Source: Ricordea florida
Lineage: Eukaryota > Cnidaria > Anthozoa > Corallimorpharia > Ricordeidae
Length of the DNA stretch: 64,000 nt
NCBI GenBank assembly: GCA_949710005.1
Contig: OX453273.1
Span: 9,894,246 to 9,958,245, forward strand
Reading direction: 5' to 3'
Both the position numbers and the translations under genes were made by a program. This document shows, in pieces, positions 1 through 12,625 of this stretch. The number at the start of each line of letters is the position of its first letter. Position 1 is the stretch's first letter. The notes below the pieces were generated by a model that saw nothing but the letters and a program-made list of their open reading frames with translations, had not been told where the DNA came from and ran no database searches.

Positions 1-405
1 ATTACGTCAACAGCTCGTGCTAGTTCTGTGTTTCTATCGAGTTATAGAAACACGATTTCTAACCAATCAGCGCGCGTACTTTCTTGGGACTGTTTTCTAA
101 TAACAATTATTTACTACAATATTCGCCTCGCCCCTTTTCAGTAGTGGATAAGCAGTGGATAAGACCAGAGCGAGTTCAGATTGCTTAAAAAAAGCCAAAC
201 AGTTCGTTTGTTTACTGATAAAGCTGCTTTTTTATACTATTCGTGTCTTACAATAGCGGTACAATTAAGCTTTAAACACTAGTTCAAAATTGGTTTCAAC
301 AAGTCTTGGATTCAAAGGACCAAGTACCACATTATCAAAAATATCCAGTCCTTGAAAATTGTTTTCAAGTATTTTGACCAGCAAAGGTGACCATTTCACA
401 TGCCT

Positions 406-470
406 AAAACAGGAATTTGTCTCAGAGAAACAGGAATTTCTTTCAGAGAAACAGGAATTTGTCTCAGAGA
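406..470. repeat. 21-bp minisatellite, three copies
   Basis: Three head-to-tail copies of a 21-bp unit containing ACAGGAATTT, spaced exactly 21 bp apart. The small ORFs on both strands here are a by-product of the repeat. Confidence 0.8.
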
Positions 471-639
471 CATTCCACGAAATAGATCGCAAACTACTCT
501 CAATTTATGACTTAAGTTATTTTAGCTTTAAGAACGACCAAAGAACAAGGAGTAAGAAAAAAGATGGCTTGTCCATGGCTTGTTGTCCTTGTTAAGGCTG
601 CCGGTCTATTGCAGCAATCGAGTATTTGTGACAGATGTA

Positions 640-735
640 CTTTTCAGTACTGTCACAGGCAAACTCGGCTAAAGCAAATCTGAATCCTCTCAGTTGGATT
701 CAAACCTACGATCTTCCGACTGCTGGTTCAGACGC
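640..735 (-). repeat. Diverged tRNA-derived repeat fragment (SINE-like)
   Basis: On the minus strand the order is an anticodon-arm-like segment followed by a B-box-like GTTTGAATCC. A second copy with the same order of blocks lies at about 51055-51150. The two are similar but diverged, as expected for an old tRNA-derived SINE family. No full cloverleaf is visible. Confidence 0.4.
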
Positions 736-3700
736 TCGTAGGAGACTCGTTGGAACAAGGCCATCAGTTAGACTTGGTTCTAGGACAAAGAGCGAGTCTC
801 TATATGCAGACCTCGACCATAACGCAAGAAGAATAGTACAAGAGTATTTTTTAAAAAAAAAACCTAAAAAAAACTAAAATTTGAAGAGAGATGACTTAAG
901 CCTTGTTTGAACGGTTTCATCACGACAAACTCCATGCAGATATTTATGTAATCAGCCTTCTTTCCCAAATAAACGGACTTCCTACAGATCAATATTGCCT
1001 TCATCTTTTTACATATCTGTTTACTATTAAAACACCACCTTGAGTAAATAGAATTTGCCGTTGATCTTTTTATTGATTATATTTGCTTCATAACAAAAAA
1101 AATTAAACTTTCGTTGGTTCCTCTTTATTTAAAGAGCGTTGTTTACTTTAAACTGCACGCTGTTCAGAGCTGTAAGGTACATTGAACATTCACCCTACAG
1201 ACTCGACTTTTCATCTTGTACATAAAAAGCCGGCTTTGTTGTTAGCATTGGTAGACCTTAAAAATGCTAAGTCGTTCGAGCGGAAACTAAACTGTCTGAT
1301 TTTTTCCTATATTATGAACGTTTCTCTCTACCAGTATATTTCCTCCCCTTCTTGATTAAGTTTAATTAGTTGGAATTAGCGAGAAACTCAGTCTATGAAT
1401 GCTTGATTTCTCGTGATTGTGAAGCCGCGTTGATGATCGTTTCGTTTCCAGCTAAATTTAGAGTTCTCTGTTTGGCACATTTCATGCAGAAGAAAACCAT
1501 GTCGTTTGTCGATGCAATAACTTTTTTTAAAAGGAGCCAATAATTTTCTATTTTCAAAAACAATAAACAAATTACCTATCTTAGTGTAAAACAAAAGTTA
1601 AAAATTCAAGGGGGATTCTAAATCTTTTACTCTAAAATCAGGAAAACATGATATTTTGCCCATAGTTTCGTTTCAACGCTCGTTACTTATAATGTTGATT
1701 TGAATTGTGCAGTTATACAAAAAGATAGTGGCACGAAACCATGTTTTACACTTCTAAGCTGACAACAGTAAACGAGTGTATGTGAGAAAAGGAGCAGTGA
1801 GATTTGAAATTTGATAATTTGAAAGGCAAGGACACTTTTTCCTGTCCAACGCGAACATTAGTTTCGAAGCAAGGACTGAAATTCGATGCGTGATTGAAAC
1901 TATTTTCGAGAGCGTATAAAACTCAAGTTTGTCTCTTCTTTATTAAAAAGCCTAAACGAGTGTTTCCCTCGATGTAGAGACGAGCAATTTTTCAAAGTTC
2001 ACAACTGTGCTCAGTGGACCATTGTTAGTCCAAAAGTGAAACACGACCGTGTAAACCACATATATACACTACTACACCGATATTTGGTTGCAATTGACTT
2101 AACTAATCACTTTTATCAGCCCTCGTTCATGAGGGTAAAATATTTACTGAGCAAAGATATAAGAATTGTTTGCTATGGTTTCACGACGGCAAACAATTAT
2201 TTTTTAAACTATGTAAACTTTAAAATGCATGAAAAGTTTTATTCTCGCGAGACAAATATTTACTCACGGCAAACTCAATCAAACGGGGCCTTGAAATAGT
2301 GAGCACGCGAAAACACCGAAATTTAAAGGACGAAAATTAGTTCATGTGAGAATGCTTATGTTAGAACAACGAACCCGGAATTTTCCAGAGTGGAAACAGA
2401 CCAGTGCCAGTGGTCAAGAATTCATGATAGCTAGGCGGTACAACTAATATTCTTAAGATTACTTTCCCAACTGCAAGGGAGGGAGGGCATGTGAAGATTT
2501 TTCCGAAGTTTGAAAGCGCTTAAATGGAATTCAAAGTTACGAGAACTTACAAAAACGAAATTGGTGGAAAGTTTCCTAGACGTAAATCATTTGGTTTTAT
2601 GTTATTTTAGGGAAACAAAAGAACCAAAATGTCGAGTTGGGTCTTTTGTCTCACGAAGACACAACAACTTAGTTTGTGAAACGTCAAGTGCCTTTCTTCC
2701 AGGTTTCATTCAAGCTACGGTGCAAAATTACGAATCTTTTTACAAGCAAATTTTGGCTTTATCACGGCTTCGATTCTCACTGGCGGATTTTTGTCTCTGA
2801 GAAAACTGACAGCTTTTTGCGCCCTTACCTTTGTTGTCGGTCTACAGATAAGATTTTGACTTCGCTTTTAATCCAGCCCAATTGTCCACTTGGTTAACTG
2901 TGTTGATTTTTTTGAATCAGGACGACACTGTTTGAGAGTTCATATACAAAATTATTTCGAGCGAACCGGTGGAAAAAAGAGATTACAGAGGCGGCAAACG
3001 CCTTTGATGTCTCTCTCAATAACATGATCAGTTGTCAATAATTTTCGTCTTTGACATGAGACCGGTATTGAGTTAACAACTTATTATAAATATCCAAAGA
3101 AATGAGCCGGCGTTAATATCGGCATATCCTGGTTGAGAGTTTTCCTTTCGTAACCACACTAACTCTTCAACTTGCACGGCGCTGAGCTGTATAGCTGGCC
3201 GGTAGTCTGTCGTGTAGCCGCAATTAGAAAGGTGTCGGGATAATTGTTCAAAACAAAGAAAAAAGAGTTGGGCCGAATAAAGGGAAATTACATTGAAAAC
3301 TGGAAAGTTCGGAAATCAGAGTTTAGGAGTTTTAAACTAGTACGGATAAACATTGCTATAAAGTTTCGTCAACAGACAGAAAACGAACGAATTCGTCTTT
3401 AGTGCTAAGAAACAGGAAATTTTTTGCGTTCATCTCATTAAACATTTAATAACGCGGCTACTTTGAAATACTTTGCAGGAGCGACGCACATAGGAAATCC
3501 AAGCGAATTTGTTAATTTTCGGAAACAAGGGCGACTTTTGAGTGGAGAGCTCAAGACAGGCGTGTTATCTTATTAAAAGAGTATTTATGAAGAGGACAAC
3601 CTACCATTGAACATATATAATACCCGGTCATTGTTGCTTTGAAATCCCTACAAACCTAAGAATTCAAAGAAACGCTAAATGTCGGGGTAAAAAAAAACAA

Positions 3701-3863
3701 AGAATGAACATCGAAAATTCTAAGGCGACTAAATACGCACTTTAATGACTTTTGTCTCCGATATTGTATACAGAATAAACTGATAAGTGGGAAGATTGGC
3801 CCCAAGATTGGCTGCCGATGTATTTGAAGTTTAGGTATGAATGAATGATCAAAGACTTCTTCT

Positions 3864-4208
3864 CCCGGGGGGGGGGGGGGGGTACTTGGGTTAATGTTTG
3901 CTGGGTATGTGCCGCTGGCCTCTCAGAGCCCCCACCCCATTTTAGTCTATTTTTCGGCCAATTATAGACCCCATCTTAGTCACTTTTTGGAAAATGTAAT
4001 TTTTGCGACCCCAACTTAGTCACTTTCTATTTATGCATCTACCTGGTCAATCCTTTAAAAAGCCGGGCCATCCAAAATTTGCGACCCCATTCTAGTAACT
4101 CTATTGAAAATGCGACCCCATTATAGTCACTGCAGTTGTGAAAATGCGACCCCATCCAGCGGCACATCCCCATTAGGCTCCTGTAAGGGAGTACCCCCCC
4201 CCCCCGGG
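3864..4208. repeat. Fold-back element with CCCGGG(G)n ends
   Basis: Begins CCCGGG followed by a long G run and GTACT, and ends AGTACC followed by a long C run and GGG, so the ends are inverted repeats. The interior holds about five diverged copies of a unit like GACCCCATCTTAGTCACT. It looks like a non-autonomous palindromic element. Related G-tract elements lie at 9990-10245 and 47523-47783. Confidence 0.7.
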
Positions 4209-6009
4209 CTTCTTAACAAAGCAGGTTTTGATTATTTCGTTTTCTCTATCAATTATCTAAAGCGAGGCCTCGCTCTGTGACCCTAAGATTTCACTGCACT
4301 TGCCCAAACTTGAAATATCAATGGAAACTGTTGTAGCTTTGTGAGATTTTCTTTTGTGCGAGAAGTGCATCAAATAGATTTATCCATCGATTGTTTTGGA
4401 TTCTTAGGGTTTCTAGCGTTCTAAGCCATTGAAAATATTTTCTCTACCCAATTTTTGCGGCTAAGTTCCGACTTCTTTAGCACTGGAGAAACAAGAAAAG
4501 CTTTATTTTCAAAATATTGCTTGTTCAGATAACAGTTCATTTACCAGATTTCTAAGAGTTTATAAAGAACAGCGTGGTTGGTAATTAATGAATTTCCTTG
4601 ATGAGAATTATTATCTTAAAGCATTTCGTTATAAGTTCTTTGAGTACAATCACTGTGTTCCGCCATCGTTTGAAAACGCAGTTGGCCGTGAAGAGTGGCA
4701 AATAATGAAGATGCAGGTCCAAGCTTCCGTCGAAAGACAATCAGTTTGCCGCATTGTGGCATATTACAGTTTCGCCGACAGATAATGAGAGTGTAATCGG
4801 AACAGAAATGAGATGTGGCAACAATAGAAAGAATTGAACTAAGCGATACAAGATGTGCTGATAAAAATCATCCCACTACATATTGATAAATAATATTTAC
4901 ACTGTTTGTCTGTGATTCTGTGACAAACTCTTGGACTCCTTTCTAGCCTCTGTTGTAAAATCTTCATAAAATTCGAGTGTCTCTGTCTCACGCGTATCCC
5001 TTCCACCTGACGCGTTCGGCGTATTAAAAAAGAGCAATGACTGGACCGGGCTATAAGTCATTAAATAACTGCATTACTAAGAGATAAATAAGAAGAAACT
5101 CCCGCCATATCGGTACGCTTTGAGACTTCCTTTGAATTGCGCTCAGGAAAAGAGGTCTTTAAGTACGATGTATAATGTCAAATCATGGCTTCCTCCCCGC
5201 CCTAATATTCCGGCCGGACATGTGTTACGGGGCCTTATTAAAATGTTCAATAAGGATCCTTGACTCGTATTAAAGTACTTGATCGCTAACTAATTGTTTC
5301 TCAAGCCATTATTCTACCCATTTGTACGGTAATTAATGTCGAAATTAATTATCAGACGCCGAGTGACTTTTTGTCCCTTATCTTACATTTGACATCAGGT
5401 AACCATAGTTAGTACAGAAGACTATGAGGCGACGAATGAAGTCAATTCTAGCTTATATAGCCGTTGAGGACTGAGTCGAAATCTCATGGCTAAAGATCCG
5501 AAACTTTTCGTAAAAATATGAAACACTAACTTTACAAAACCGTTCTTTTACCGTGTTTCTAAAGGAGAAAAGTCTTCTTCCGTGACAAAGTTTGATGGGC
5601 AGAAATGTATTCATTGCCAAACTCGAATGTGAGATAATGCACCTGGAAATGTCCCGAAAACTTTCAAGACTGAAGTCGGAACAACCTAAAAGTTAACCAA
5701 AAGAGTGTCTTTTAAACACAGTATGTCAAATCCAGTCACGGTCCAATGAAAGACGTTTAATACAATGTTTTGACTTCCTGAGGCCCAAAACGCTAATTTC
5801 TGAACTTTCTAAACTATGGTTACACAAGTTTTTCCACAACTTTTGTAATAATTAGACAATTAAAAATCCAAAATAAAGACTAATGTTATTTACGAATAAG
5901 ATGAACTAGCAGCAAGCGGGAAAAAATGGTCCTTTCTTAGTTAAGCAGCTGTACTGGCTTTCATGTGGGCTTTGCCTTTCATCTAACATACAACCGGACT
6001 GTTTTAATT
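4209..6009. other. No gene seen
   Basis: Unique-looking AT-rich sequence without a recognisable exon. About 5560-5670 contains one diverged copy of a dispersed sequence that recurs at 12828-12945; both share the string AAAGTTTGATGGGCAGAA and a nearby AATGTCCCGAAA. Confidence 0.45.
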
Positions 6010-6248
6010 CAAGAAATTGGGATAATCAAACAAGTTGATAAAGTAATTTTTACCACCGTAAGGTAAACGAGGGGGGTGCTGACGTTTCGAGCGTTAGTCC
6101 TTCGTCAGAGTGATGCCGCTCCGAGCTTTCTAAAATCTGTCCCATTCGCTCTGACGAAGGGCTAACGCTCAAAACATCAGCACCTCCCTTTTGACCTTAC
6201 GGTGGAACAAATTACTTTATCAACTTGTTTAATTATCCCAATTTCTTG
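6010..6248. repeat. Fold-back MITE, arms CAAGAAATTGGGATAATC
   Basis: The left arm (CAAGAAATTGGGATAATC, then CCACCGTAAGGT, then GCTGACGTTTCGAGCGTTAG) is mirrored by the right arm, giving an imperfect palindrome of about 240 bp. A second copy occupies 50685-50884, and degraded copies are visible near 10260 and 55221. It has no coding capacity. Confidence 0.8.
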
Positions 6249-6490
6249 TGTTTCAATTCCCCACTGACGCAGCACCAGTTTCTTTAGAAACTATCCGCAC
6301 CATAGTTGCCGATTTATATTCAAGGGCTAACGCTCAAAACATCAGCACCTCCCTTTTGACCTTACGGTGGAACAAATTACTTTATCAACTTGTTTAATTA
6401 TCCCAATTTCTTGTGTTTCAATTCCCCACCGACGCAGCACCAGTTTCTTTAGAAACTATCCGCACCATACTTGCCGGTTTATATTCAAGG
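6161..6490. repeat. 165-bp tandem duplication of the MITE right arm
   Basis: The right arm of the fold-back element plus about 80 bp of its flank is repeated head to tail with a period of 165 bp (GCTAACGCTC at 6161 and 6326). The copies differ by only a few bases, so the duplication is young compared with the element. Confidence 0.85.
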
Positions 6491-6771
6491 TTAGAGTTTG
6501 CAGTGAAACTCTTCTCATTATAAAACTGTACAGTGTAGTTTGAGCATGATTTTTTCTTATAACTGGAATTGAAGCCTCATCCTATTATCCTCTTCAGCTC
6601 AACAAATTTTGCTTAAGCCTAGAAGACTGGGGAATAGAGAAGCGCTGCCGAGAGCGCGTGCGTCCAACGTTTTCAAACAACCATGCAAATTTTCTTCAAG
6701 TAGTTTTCGGAAAAAAAAAGAGAAAGAAACTCGAAGATTTTGATCAATAAATCAAGGCCTAGTCTACATCT

Positions 6772-6920
6772 GATTTGATTTTCTGAAAAAAAAAATATTG
6801 AAATACGCTTAGAGAAACGAGTAGTAAAACCTTTGGCGTTAAAAAGATTTGATTTTCTGGAAAAAAAAACTGAAATACGCTTAGGAAACTAGTATTAAAA
6901 CCTTTGGCGTTAAAAAGATT
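6772..6920. repeat. 74-bp tandem duplication
   Basis: GATTTGATTTTCTG, an A tract, GAAATACGCTTAG and CCTTTGGCGTTAAAAAG occur twice in the same order with a 74-bp period. Confidence 0.8.
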
Positions 6921-7184
6921 TAAGATGTGGGGAGACATACGCCTTCAACACTCAAAAATTCTAATCGAAGTATACCATTTCTTCTTTTATCATTCCGTTT
7001 CGCTTTGCCTAGGATGCTTCTAAAGGGTTGGATGAAGATATTTATCCCTGGGAAAATCTTGCATCCAGAACAGATTGGTAGTTTTCAACACGTAAAAATA
7101 TAATTAAGTGGCTTATTAAAAGACTTTGTAAAGAGCAGCTGATATATCCAATAACCGATCTCAGATAAAAAGAGCACAATGGAA

Positions 7185-7375
7185 GAAATAAACTAGGTAT
7201 ACTGTTCAGTAGCATTCCGAAAAATGGTCACACTGCATGGTTAGAACCACACTGTATAGTAAGAAAAACAGTACCACAGTTTAGTTCCGTTCAGTAGCTT
7301 TCTAAACGGTATGGTCACAGATGAAAAAGTTAGAATCACACTGTGTAGTAAAACAAACAGCGCTACAGATTCGTT
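7185..7375 (-). repeat. ~107-bp dispersed tandem repeat, reverse-orientation cluster
   Basis: Contains reverse-complement copies of the about 107-bp unit (CAGTGTGGTTCTAAC, GGATCAAACCATGCAGTGTG, AAAGCTACTGAACAGTACTG) that is in forward orientation at 11.5, 15.5 and 19.4 kb. Only this cluster and the one at 29540-29850 are reversed. Confidence 0.75.
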
Positions 7376-7509
7376 ATTGATGAAGCGTGTTGTCAAGATG
7401 GCTACATATTGATCCATATTGACCTCTTCGCGTTTTTATTGACCGAGATGTAATCCAAGCCAACATCCAGCCATCTTGACCGACAAAGCTTGGTAAATAA
7501 AGGATTTAT

Positions 7510-7510
<1 letters not shown>

Positions 7511-7551
<41 letters not shown>
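7511..7551. repeat. (AT)n microsatellite
   Basis: An uninterrupted alternating AT tract of about 40 bp. Confidence 0.95.
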
Positions 7552-7555
<4 letters not shown>

Positions 7556-8810
7556 ATTTCACATATGTGCACACCGGAAAGATATTTAATGAATGATAGA
7601 TCCTTGCAATTATGTAAGCAACATGGTCAGTTGCCAAGATAAGACCTGAAAGCAACGTTTATCATATGACCAATTCGTTTTGTTCTGTTTTGTGGGACAA
7701 AACAGGAAATCCCGACAGGGCAAGATAGGCCCATCTCGCCGGAAGCCAATCAAAATTCAGGATTCCCTTCATCTTGCCCGCTTGCAGTACCATTCACATA
7801 ATTTCAAAAAGATCCTGTACGATGCATCTGTCTTTGTATTTAAGTGATTTATAAAACTGTTTATTTTTAGCGGGGAAAATGTAAATTTGCCTTGCCTAAA
7901 TCTGGACAAATCAGCTTAAATCCCCTACTATAGGTAGTTTGAATGTTCCTTAACTCATTTTTGTGGTGGTACATTTAAAAAATAAAATCTACATTGAGAA
8001 TTACAAGCAACATTTTAACAAAAATCGCGTGAGTTTTACAGAGGGTAAGTTAGCGTTACCGGATGTCACATGGGGCAAATGTCACAAAGAGTACGATATG
8101 GTTTTCCAGTTTTCCTGTAGGAGGTTTTACAATTTAAAACGAGTTTCCTCGCCCCAACACAACAATATGCCACCTACTTGCGACTGAACCAGTTTCGGCA
8201 GTTAAATGCATCAAATAATTTCATGACAAAGAACTTCATCTGATTTACCTTTATGCATCCTTCGTGACTTCATGAGTGCCGTCTCTAAGTGAGCAGGAAT
8301 GGCATTGCGGTTGGTGTGCCGAAGTATTTAAAATTCCACAACTTGATCTGAAATGATGTTAACATCCCCGAAAATCAAGCAAATTATTGCTTACGATGTT
8401 AAATTCCATCGAAAATGTGACATGGACTCACCTTGGGGTCAGAGACATCTGCGTACATTTTCCTCAAGTTGTGAGGCTTTATAGCTTCGAAACACTGCCA
8501 AGGAATTGACCAAAATTCCGTTCCCGAAACTGCCACCATGTTTACTTCCCAGTGCTGCAAATGTGGCTTACGGCAGAGTAACCACGTCTCTAGTTCCAGG
8601 CAATCTCTCGCGAATATCTCGCGCGGAGTCTCCTTAAATTCCTCGAGGTGTTGATTGCGACAAGTATAAACCGATTACCGTCTTTATTCGATCAACCGCC
8701 CTGGATGCTTATTAAATTTTTGGCCCTTGAGAGTGGGCGCTCAATTGAGGTGGGCGATGTTCGAGTTGAGTACTTCTTAGATTAACGAGAAACTCAAGAG
8801 CGTGAACAGA
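7552..8810. other. No gene seen
   Basis: Non-repetitive AT-rich DNA. The longest ORF, at 7963-8187 on the plus strand, has no family signature or splice context that I recognise. Confidence 0.45.
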
Positions 8811-9153
8811 CAGGGGCACCCAACGTCAATATTCGGAAAATATCTGTTCGGAAGACGATTGAGATCTAGAGTTTTCGGAATATTTGTTAAAAAAATTTCT
8901 TGCTTGTTTGCCTCTCCTAGGATTTTCGAACATCTAAAAAATGGTATTATTGCCCATTTTTAACGGATTTTTAACGTAAAAAGGTCACCTAGAATTTTCG
9001 GGAGCCCTTTTTCTGGCTGAAATTTTCGAAAAGGTAAGTTTTGATCGCTATAATTTTCGGATCACAAGACTTTTAGCTAGGAAATCCGAACAGATTAACT
9101 TTAACAATGCTATGTTTAAGTGGTTTGAACTATATTCTCGTTGGGTGCCCCTG
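8811..9153. mobile_element. 343-bp MITE, TIR CAGGGGCACCCAACG, 6-bp TSD
   Basis: The left end CAGGGGCACCCAACG is exactly mirrored at the right end (CGTTGGGTGCCCCTG). AACAGA directly precedes the left end (8805-8810) and directly follows the right end (9154-9159), a 6-bp target duplication. The interior is AT-rich with several near-copies of GAATTTTCG and no ORF. Confidence 0.85.
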
Positions 9154-9989
9154 AACAGAGCATACCTGGCAATCCGACCGCGAGGTCGATAACTAAGTAC
9201 ATTATGTAGGAGTAACGAAATGTCTATAGTAAACTAAAGCTACAACAGGCGCTAATTCGAGGTTGGGCCCTTATTCCAATAAATACGGTAGTTTCTACTG
9301 AGTGAATAATAACATATATGCAAACATTTCAACTTGCTGATTGGCTGAGAGAAAGTCAAAGGTTAAATTTAGTGCAGAAAATTGAAATAAGTTCTTTGCA
9401 TGTATATTATTAACAAATAATCAAATGATTTCGATCACAATTTTGAAAAAATAAGCACCCGTTAATTATTCAAAGATAACAAACTAAATTGCACTCGCCC
9501 TGAAGTCTAGTGCAATTTTTTAGAATTTACTTGAGCTCATTTAGTCCAAATTGCACTCGAAAACTGGTGTTGCGTCGGGGAATTATTAGTTGTGCCATCG
9601 TAAGATAACAGAGAAGCTGACGTCAAACCTGAGTACAAAGGAGTCAGGTTATCATGTTTATAAAGAAACTGGTCGGTGGAAAATAGAGACACACAAAAAA
9701 CCGTTTGTCAAACGAGTCGATGAAGTGAGTTTTACTTTTGATCGCTTTTAGTGATCGTTGGTACCCAATTCTTTTGTAAACAATTTTCAACAGCATGTTT
9801 TATATATTTTATTGTACATAGTCAAGAGAAAATGACATAGTCTATATTTGTTTTCACTTTTATTCAGGGAAACTTAATAGGGTTGACCTCCAGTTTTTGC
9901 ATTTCAAGATGTTCTTCTGTAATCTTATTTTTAGCATCTTGAATAAAACTTATTTTCCTTCTCTTTCTCCTTACCACCGTGATATTTAA
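9154..9989. other. No gene seen
   Basis: AT-rich DNA. The segment 9478-9560 has scattered AATTGCACTCG motifs like those in the hairpin element at 56224-56340, suggesting an eroded relative. No exon recognised. Confidence 0.4.
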
Positions 9990-10245
9990 GGGGTGCTGTC
10001 CGAGAGAGGGGACTCGCATCTGAAATGGGCGGGGATGCACGTCGTCTCGCTTAGGGATGCAAATTTCGGATTTTTTTCTCACTTAGGGTGTTCTGGGCAA
10101 AACTGCTGTGTTTTAACCTGGTCTCTTCTAGGGGTCAAAAAAGCTCGGGCCACGCCCAGCTCGGTCTCCTTTAGGGGTTTAATAAAAAATATTTCGATAA
10201 ATATCCCCGCCTCTTTCATATACCAGTCCCACCCTCCCCGGGGGT
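9990..10245. repeat. G-tract fold-back element, copy related to 47523-47783
   Basis: Starts near a G-rich end with GGGACTC and ends CCCTCCCCGGGGG. Its plus-strand translation shares many residues with the minus-strand translation of the element at 47523-47783, so these are two inverted copies of one family rather than two genes. Confidence 0.65.
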
Positions 10246-11499
10246 ATGACGTAAATTCACTCTCACGAAGGGCCAACGCTGGTAAAACGTACGTTATTAA
10301 CTACTTTGATAAACTGTTTTTTGTTTGTGTGTTTCGAGCATTAGCCTGTAGACAGTTTACTTTAAAACCAAAATGTTAATTTTATTTACAACGGAGTTAC
10401 TTTTATGATAGTGTTACACACTTGGTACATTATAATATCGTCAATGTATAAGACACTCAAGTAAGATCTATCGTGACATCAAATATGAATCGTAACGTTC
10501 TTAGAATATCTCCTAATAGAGAAATGTGACACGTATGAACATTTTATAACATTTCAATAATCGCACATGTGAGCGAAATATTGCAGTACCGGTACCTTGG
10601 ACCCTGGTTTTAATGTAATATACTTTTTGATTTAGAATAGTAACACTACTTTCTTTCAAGGAGATTAATATTGCGTACTATAAACTTGGTTATTGAGTTG
10701 TAACCGCTTCCATTATTTGATTCCCTTTGTCAAAAGTACATAAACCAGCATCATTTAGTGGTGTCATCTTTCTTTAGTATGCATCTACTAGTGTTCACAA
10801 ACACTGTTCTCTTATTGGCTAAGCTACTAGCTATCTGTTCTGTAAGAGAAAGTAAGTAGAGAAGTGATCAAACAGTGTGTGGTTGTCAGGAAAATGGTGG
10901 CTTTGTCGTAGCATAGCTTTAAAGTAAAGTAGTAGATTTATACCAAAATAATTAGATTATTCGCCCTCGATTTTTATGCGTGAAAATCATAAAATTTTAA
11001 AATTGTCAATAAGAAAGGCACTACTAGATACTTCGCGTCAAATTACATGACGCCTTAGAGTTCTGCACTTGATTCGCTGATCAGGCTTGGAAAATAAAAG
11101 TATTTTCTTACGTTACCTCCAACGTGCTCATTAGGCCCAATCTGATTGGCCATTTGAGTCGAGACCATAGTGACCGATTCTTGAATGGCCTGGTAACTTA
11201 TTCTGCTATTGTGTAGTAAAGAAACGTTTAATGAAATGTCTGGTACGATTTCCAATAAAAAGTGAACTTTTCAACTGGTGTTATACAGTAACACTTCAAA
11301 TCGATAACACAATGAAATAGAGAAAGTTTCCTTCTCTGTCCCTTTAGGTTTCTTCGTTTATATAATTCTTATTTATTATTCTATAAATAACAACTTTGCC
11401 ATTTATAACAAGTATATATCTGGAACAGAGCTTCAGCGTAGTACTATTTGCTGCATAGTGGGACACCAAGGTTTAAGGTTAATTTGCACTGTCACATGG
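10246..11499. other. No gene seen
   Basis: AT-rich DNA beginning with a degraded piece of the 6010-type fold-back element near 10260. No recognisable exon. Confidence 0.4.
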
Positions 11500-12071
11500 A
11501 CCAGCCACTGGAAAGCTACTGAAGAATTCGCTGCCATAGTATTTCATCGTTTATTGTATATGGTTCTGACTTTATGACCTCTTTTTCACTTCTTTTTTTC
11601 TGTGCATTAGACCATGCAATGTCACCATTTACGGAGTGGTTACTATTGTTTGTTTTACTATACAGTGTGGTTCTAACGTTTTCATCTGTGGATCAAACCA
11701 TGCAGTGTGACCATTTTGTGTAAAGCTACTGAACGGTACTGTACTGTGGTACTGTTTGTTTTACTATACACTGTGGCTCTAACGTTTTCAAAAGCGGATC
11801 AAACAACGTATTGAAACCATTCTTTGGAAAGCTACTAAACAGTACTGTATTGTGGTACTGTTTGTTTTATTATACTAGAACGGTTCTCATCTTTTTCACT
11901 GATTTGTGGAGCAAACCATGCAGTGTGACCATTCTTTGTTCAGTTTTGTTTTAATATAGAGTGTGGTTCTATTTTTTTTATCTGTGGATCAAACCATTTA
12001 GTGTGGCCAATAAGCTAAAGAACGCTACTGATCATAAACAGTAATGTACCGTGGCACTGTTTATTTTACTT
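11500..12071 (+). repeat. ~107-bp dispersed tandem repeat, main cluster
   Basis: About five diverged head-to-tail copies of the unit CAGTGTGGTTCTAAC...GGATCAAACCATGCAGTGTGACC...CTGAACAGTACTGTACTGTGG. The array is interrupted by the transposon at 12072-12534 and resumes at 12535 for about 80 bp. Confidence 0.75.
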
Positions 12072-12534
12072 AAGGGACCGGTCATTATCTATGTTGGGGG
12101 AGGTGGGGGGATTTTTTTTGTTTTAGCATGAAAGAAAAAGCGTGACCCACCCCTTTAAGCCCATTAGTTAATTCTTGACCCACCCTCATGTAACTTTGTT
12201 TAAGAGGTGACCCACCCCCAGCTCCCTTCAATCTATACCTCGATAAGGAGTTCCTGTTCACTGAACGAAATCAGCATATCTTGTGGACCAGTGTCCTACT
12301 CTGCGGCCACTTCTTGTTGATGTGCCTTCTTGTATTGTTACTACTGTCATCATCTGATTCAGTTTCGCTTTCACTTTCATCACACAAAACAAGGTCATTG
12401 TTACTGTCACTCTCATCACTGTCCTCACCAACTCTGACGCTTTTGGCCCACCCCTTTTCTCTAAAACAAAATAGGCCTGGCCCACCCCATGATTTTTCCC
12501 CTTACCCCCCAACATAAATAATGACCGGTCCCTT
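12072..12534. mobile_element. 463-bp TIR element, ends AAGGGACCGGTCATTAT
   Basis: AAGGGACCGGTCATTAT at the left end is mirrored at the right end, and the similarity continues through TATGTTGGGGG. The element splits one copy of the ~107-bp repeat: the left flank ends in its TTTATTTTACT part and the right flank resumes with GAGTGTGGTTCT. I could not settle the target duplication. ORFs on both strands are repeat-driven (CACCCC and TCATCA tracts). Confidence 0.75.
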
Positions 12535-12625
12535 TGAGTGTGGTTCTTCACTGTGGCATAGTGCAGCACTGTTCAGTAGATTTCCAAAAGGTGATCATTC
12601 TGCACTGCGACACCCTGCAACACCG

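Larger units (their letters stand above)
1..3863. other. Gene-poor stretch
   Basis: I see no recognisable exon here. ORFs on both strands are short, show no family signature and are typical of AT-rich non-coding DNA. The only structures noted are the 21-bp minisatellite near 406 and a diverged tRNA-derived fragment near 640. An unrecognised exon shorter than about 40 codons could be missed. Confidence 0.5.

Noticed and set aside
9993-10379. 128-aa plus-strand ORF
   Set aside because: It runs through a G-tract fold-back element; its translation matches an inverted copy at 47523-47783, so it is repeat-derived.
12258-12569. 103-aa minus-strand ORF
   Set aside because: It lies inside a TIR element and is built on simple CACCCC and TCATCA tracts.
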